In this document: positions 61,931 through 64,000 of the stretch, in pieces
Numbering within the stretch: the first letter of the stretch is position 1
How the letters are laid out: every line of letters begins with the position of its first letter
Assembly: GCF_029581395.1 (NCBI RefSeq)
Contig: NZ_CP121115.1
Span: 186,001-250,000 of the forward strand
Reading direction: 5' to 3'
DNA: 64,000 bases
Origin: Roseinatronobacter sp. S2
GTDB lineage: Bacteria; Pseudomonadota; Alphaproteobacteria; Rhodobacterales; Rhodobacteraceae
Made by a program: the position numbers and the translations under genes
Notes under the pieces: generated by a model
Databases searched by the model: none
The model's input: the letters and a program-made list of their open reading frames with translations, nothing else
Told to the model about the DNA's origin: nothing

Positions 61931-63000
61931 GCAGGCAGCCCCAGATCAATCGCCTCCATATCGGTGTAGGCATCGCCGAATGCCCCACCTTCGGGCAGGA
62001 TATCCCCGATAAAGGCGTCCAGATCACCCGCAATCATCACCTGTGTATGCGCGGCAAGAAAGCGCGCCATGCGCACCTTGGCCCAAGGCAGCATCAGGCC
62101 CAATGTCATGATCACCACCACTGCATTCGAAAGGCCAACCCAGACATACCCCCCGACCGGCATATTAGAATGCAGCGCATGCCCCCCGTCGATTTTGGTG
62201 CCGCAATAGATGATGTTGCGCATCATCGCGGCATAGACCATCCCGCCCAGCACAAATGCCACGGCAGCCCCGATATAGGCGCGCACCAAAATCCAGACGA
62301 AGGATTCCATGCCGTCGAACCCGCGATTTGCGCGAAAACTCCCGTCGCTAAAAAGCTGCATTAATGTCGGGATCGTGCCCGCGAATGTCAGCGCAAGGGT
62401 AACAAGAACAACCCCGACAAAGGCCAGCATGGCCATGTAGAATGGCCCGATACTGCTGTCGAAACTTAACCGCGACCGCCCAATCAGGTGATGGCCGACA
62501 ACAAACCGCCGCCGCGCACGATCCGCAAAAGGATAGGCCAGATACAGCGTCAGCGCACTCAGCACCGGATAAAGCAGATAGACCAGAAAGGCCCGCCACG
62601 GTTTGCCGTCGAAATTAAAACGCACATTGGCCCATGTTGTCACCCGCGCGTTAAACCGCAGCGACCGCGTTACCAGCCACGGAAACAGGAACAAAAACCC
62701 GATTATCACCAAAAGCAGCGCCAGCGGCACAAGGGCCAGAAGCTGGAAGATGATGAAGCCCGCGACGATAATGATCCGCCCGATCAGAATTTGCATGCCC
62801 GTGGCGTGATAGTCGAACCGGCGGTCCGCTATTTCGGTATTTTGGTAAAAATACTTGTTGGTCCGCACCTTGGCCCATGCCGAATAGATACCGAGTGTCA
62901 CGATCGACAGCAGCAGGTTAACGATCCAGATGCCAAAGTATTCGCGGGCATTGCCATGAAACAGAACGCGCCGGGGGCGCAAGGAGGAAGGGTCGTGCAC
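61927..63000 (-). CDS. DUF898 (YjgN-type) membrane protein
   Basis: 357 residues from GTG 63000 (AAGGAA eight bases upstream); the frame opens to 63072. Two repeats of a hydrophobic module with VLFHGNAREYFGIWIVN and LGIYSAWAKVRTNKYFYQNT, then LGLMLPWAKVRMARFLAAHT in the second half: the DUF898 signature. Function unknown; it probably acts with the downstream M48 protease. It has about seven to eight transmembrane segments. Confidence 0.9.
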   Translation of the reverse strand: MHDPSSLRPRRVLFHGNAREYFGIWIVNLLLSIVTLGIYSAWAKVRTNKYFYQNTEIADRRFDYHATGMQILIGRIIIVAGFIIFQLLALVPLALLLVIIGFLFLFPWLVTRSLRFNARVTTWANVRFNFDGKPWRAFLVYLLYPVLSALTLYLAYPFADRARRRFVVGHHLIGRSRLSFDSSIGPFYMAMLAFVGVVLVTLALTFAGTIPTLMQLFSDGSFRANRGFDGMESFVWILVRAYIGAAVAFVLGGMVYAAMMRNIIYCGTKIDGGHALHSNMPVGGYVWVGLSNAVVVIMTLGLMLPWAKVRMARFLAAHTQVMIAGDLDAFIGDILPEGGAFGDAYTDMEAIDLGLPA

Positions 63001-63144
63001 GTGGGAATTCCTTGTGATGTGTCGATGCTGGCGGCAAGCTGCTGGCGGAGTTGTTAACCCCTCGTTACGCATTTCTCAAGCCGGTCGCCGGGACTGCACG
63101 CCCGCGCTGCCTTCGAGACAGCATTTGGCGCGCATATCCAGCCG

Positions 63145-63307
63145 TCATGCGGGGTCTGCGCGGGCAACCGTCCTGAACTGCACCTGCGATGGGTGGCAGG
63201 GGACCAGCTTGACGCCCACTTGTGGCAGCGGACCGTTCAGTGTGGCCCCCCCCAACGCCATCAGCCGCGCGCAGGGTAATCCTGTCACCGGGGCGGAACA
63301 CCATCAT
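63145..63307 (-). pseudogene. Small coupled ORF with a G8 tract, possibly frameshifted
   Basis: An ATG at 63307 overlaps the spike-base stop (ATGA) and starts MMVFRPGDRITLRAADGVG, a plausible protein. At eight consecutive G residues (63246-63253 region) a one-base deletion would switch to a second frame reading ATLNGPLPQVGVKLVPCHPS and on to a stop near 63145, which looks more natural than the current frame's arginine-rich end. It could be a broken companion gene or a phase-variable one. Confidence 0.3.
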
Positions 63308-63567
63308 GCAATCACCAATGCATGAATTCCGGTTGCTGTCGTACCCGTTGCCCGCACCCGGCAAATTCCAACAGGCAAAAGCGCCAGATCACCTACGACA
63401 ACCGTGCGTGTTTGGTTGCGGATCGTGACAACACTCAGCGTGCCGCCTTCTTCAACATAAAGCGCCGAGGCCGCAAGCGGCAGATCATCGGCGTCATTGG
63501 GGATAACAGGCAGAATATCTGTTGCAGGACCTGCGGCGGTCAGCGCATGCGACTTGAAAATGTCCAT
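63304..63567 (-). CDS. Gene transfer agent spike-base protein (RCAP_Rcc01079 family)
   Basis: 87 residues beginning MDIFKSHALTAAGPATDILPV and ending TGTTATGIHALVIA, as in the Rcc01079-type proteins of the Rhodobacter capsulatus GTA tail tip. In that system these genes are unlinked to the main GTA cluster, as here: no head or tail genes are nearby. The small fold is all-beta. It implies that a GTA (or a remnant) is encoded elsewhere in the genome. Confidence 0.82.
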   Translation of the reverse strand: MDIFKSHALTAAGPATDILPVIPNDADDLPLAASALYVEEGGTLSVVTIRNQTRTVVVGDLALLPVGICRVRATGTTATGIHALVIA

Positions 63568-63836
63568 CTGGGCAGCCTTTCATATAAGAGCATTCTCTTG
63601 CGTCAATCCCAACGCTAAGATTGACCCCATGTTCACTGTTTTCGCTTAGGAATGGCCAAACAAGGCGCACGCTGCGCGATGCAACGCCGTGTATGATCTT
63701 GGCTATTGCTGCATCGCGCATCAGAAAAGCGCACCTTCTTTGGGCAGCACTGGAAAAACACGGTGTTACGGGTTTCACCCCGGTCGCGTTTTCCCTATGG
63801 TGGTATATGCTTTGAACCTGAATGGGAGAGTGTTTC
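63568..63836. other. Intergenic region, no gene seen
   Basis: About 270 bases between the spike-base gene and a small plus-strand ORF. Overlapping frames on both strands are cysteine- and arginine-rich and lack ribosome binding sites. It presumably carries the divergent promoters. Confidence 0.35.
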
Positions 63837-63962
63837 ATGACATTTTCATCAGCGACCTACACCAAGATCGCGGCGTCAGTTTGCTTGTTTCTGGTCGCGC
63901 GGCCTGGTGACAGTTTGGGTTCAATCGCTCAAGCGCAGCGGGGCAATGCGCGTGCTGTGTAA
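63837..63962 (+). CDS. Short ORF with signal-peptide-like start, possibly frameshifted
   Basis: 41 codons after GGGAGAG, starting MTFSSATYTKIAASVCLFLV and ending shortly after AQAQ, like a signal peptide followed at once by a stop. A second frame (from about 63900) is open to the end of the window with GLVTVWVQSLKRSGAMRV. So it may be a short secreted peptide, a broken gene, or the start of a gene cut by the window edge. Confidence 0.3.
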   Translation: MTFSSATYTKIAASVCLFLVARPGDSLGSIAQAQRGNARAV

Positions 63963-64000
63963 CCTGAACACCGACAGGCTGGAGGGTCGCAACAGAGTCT

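Overview
The window looks like chromosomal DNA (or a large replicon) of an alphaproteobacterium of the Rhodobacteraceae/Roseobacter group. The evidence is the high GC content with GC-rich third codon positions, many ATGA/TGATG-coupled operons, a RutR-type repressor beside preTA, TctABC and LIV-type transporters, a stand-alone gene-transfer-agent spike-base gene, and a palindrome-rich extragenic element of a kind I associate with this family. No rRNA, tRNA, CRISPR array or insertion sequence was seen. All calls come from reading sequence and translations; no database search was run.

Layout. (1) 1-3.3 kb: end of a glucuronide operon (GH2 beta-glucuronidase, GntR regulator, mannonate dehydratase UxuA). 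(2) 3.3-10.1 kb: an accessory stretch, visibly more AT-rich in places. It has a membrane-anchored LuxR-type regulator, a secreted PepSY-like protein, an atypical receiver-like protein, a small membrane protein, two divergent secreted paralogues sharing an 83-residue two-cysteine C-terminal domain (one with 24 Gly-Thr-Ser triplets), a polytopic membrane protein with an isoprenylcysteine/phospholipid methyltransferase signature, and a secreted protein built on 84-bp tandem repeats. This is the best candidate here for an undescribed system. (3) 10.4-20.9 kb: reductive pyrimidine catabolism (PreT, PreA, RutR, amidohydrolase, dihydropyrimidinase, a small CxCxCG protein, an NMT1-type ABC transporter), with two RutR-like boxes and a strong terminator at the end.

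(4) 21-31.9 kb: an MFS transporter, two FCD-type GntR regulators, and a TctCBA transporter followed by a non-phosphorylating pentonate pathway (IlvD/Edd-family dehydratase, DapA-family enzyme, RraA-like protein, semialdehyde dehydrogenase) leading from arabinonate-type acids to 2-oxoglutarate. (5) 32-35 kb: a DUF1612-like DNA-binding protein with a palindrome at its start, a small periplasmic protein, and a decayed gene. (6) 35-44.3 kb: an eleven-gene LIV-type ABC/acyl-CoA operon with its own TetR repressor and a promoter-operator just upstream. (7) 44.3-49.2 kb: a Nik/Opp-type ABC transporter with fused ATPases, downstream of a Zur-like box.

(8) 49.3-60.4 kb: an arabinoside utilisation locus (GH2 enzyme, Opp-type five-gene ABC importer, GH51 arabinofuranosidase, ArsR-like regulator) with a recurring ACCCGAT motif in its control regions. 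(9) 60.5-64 kb: DUF898 membrane protein, M48 metalloprotease, small membrane protein, and the GTA spike-base gene.

Taken together, the window reads as a scavenging locus set for plant or algal polysaccharide debris (glucuronides, arabinosides, pentonates), pyrimidines, a carboxylic acid handled as a CoA ester, and possibly a zinc chelate. The surface/secreted-repeat island is inserted between the uronate and pyrimidine operons.
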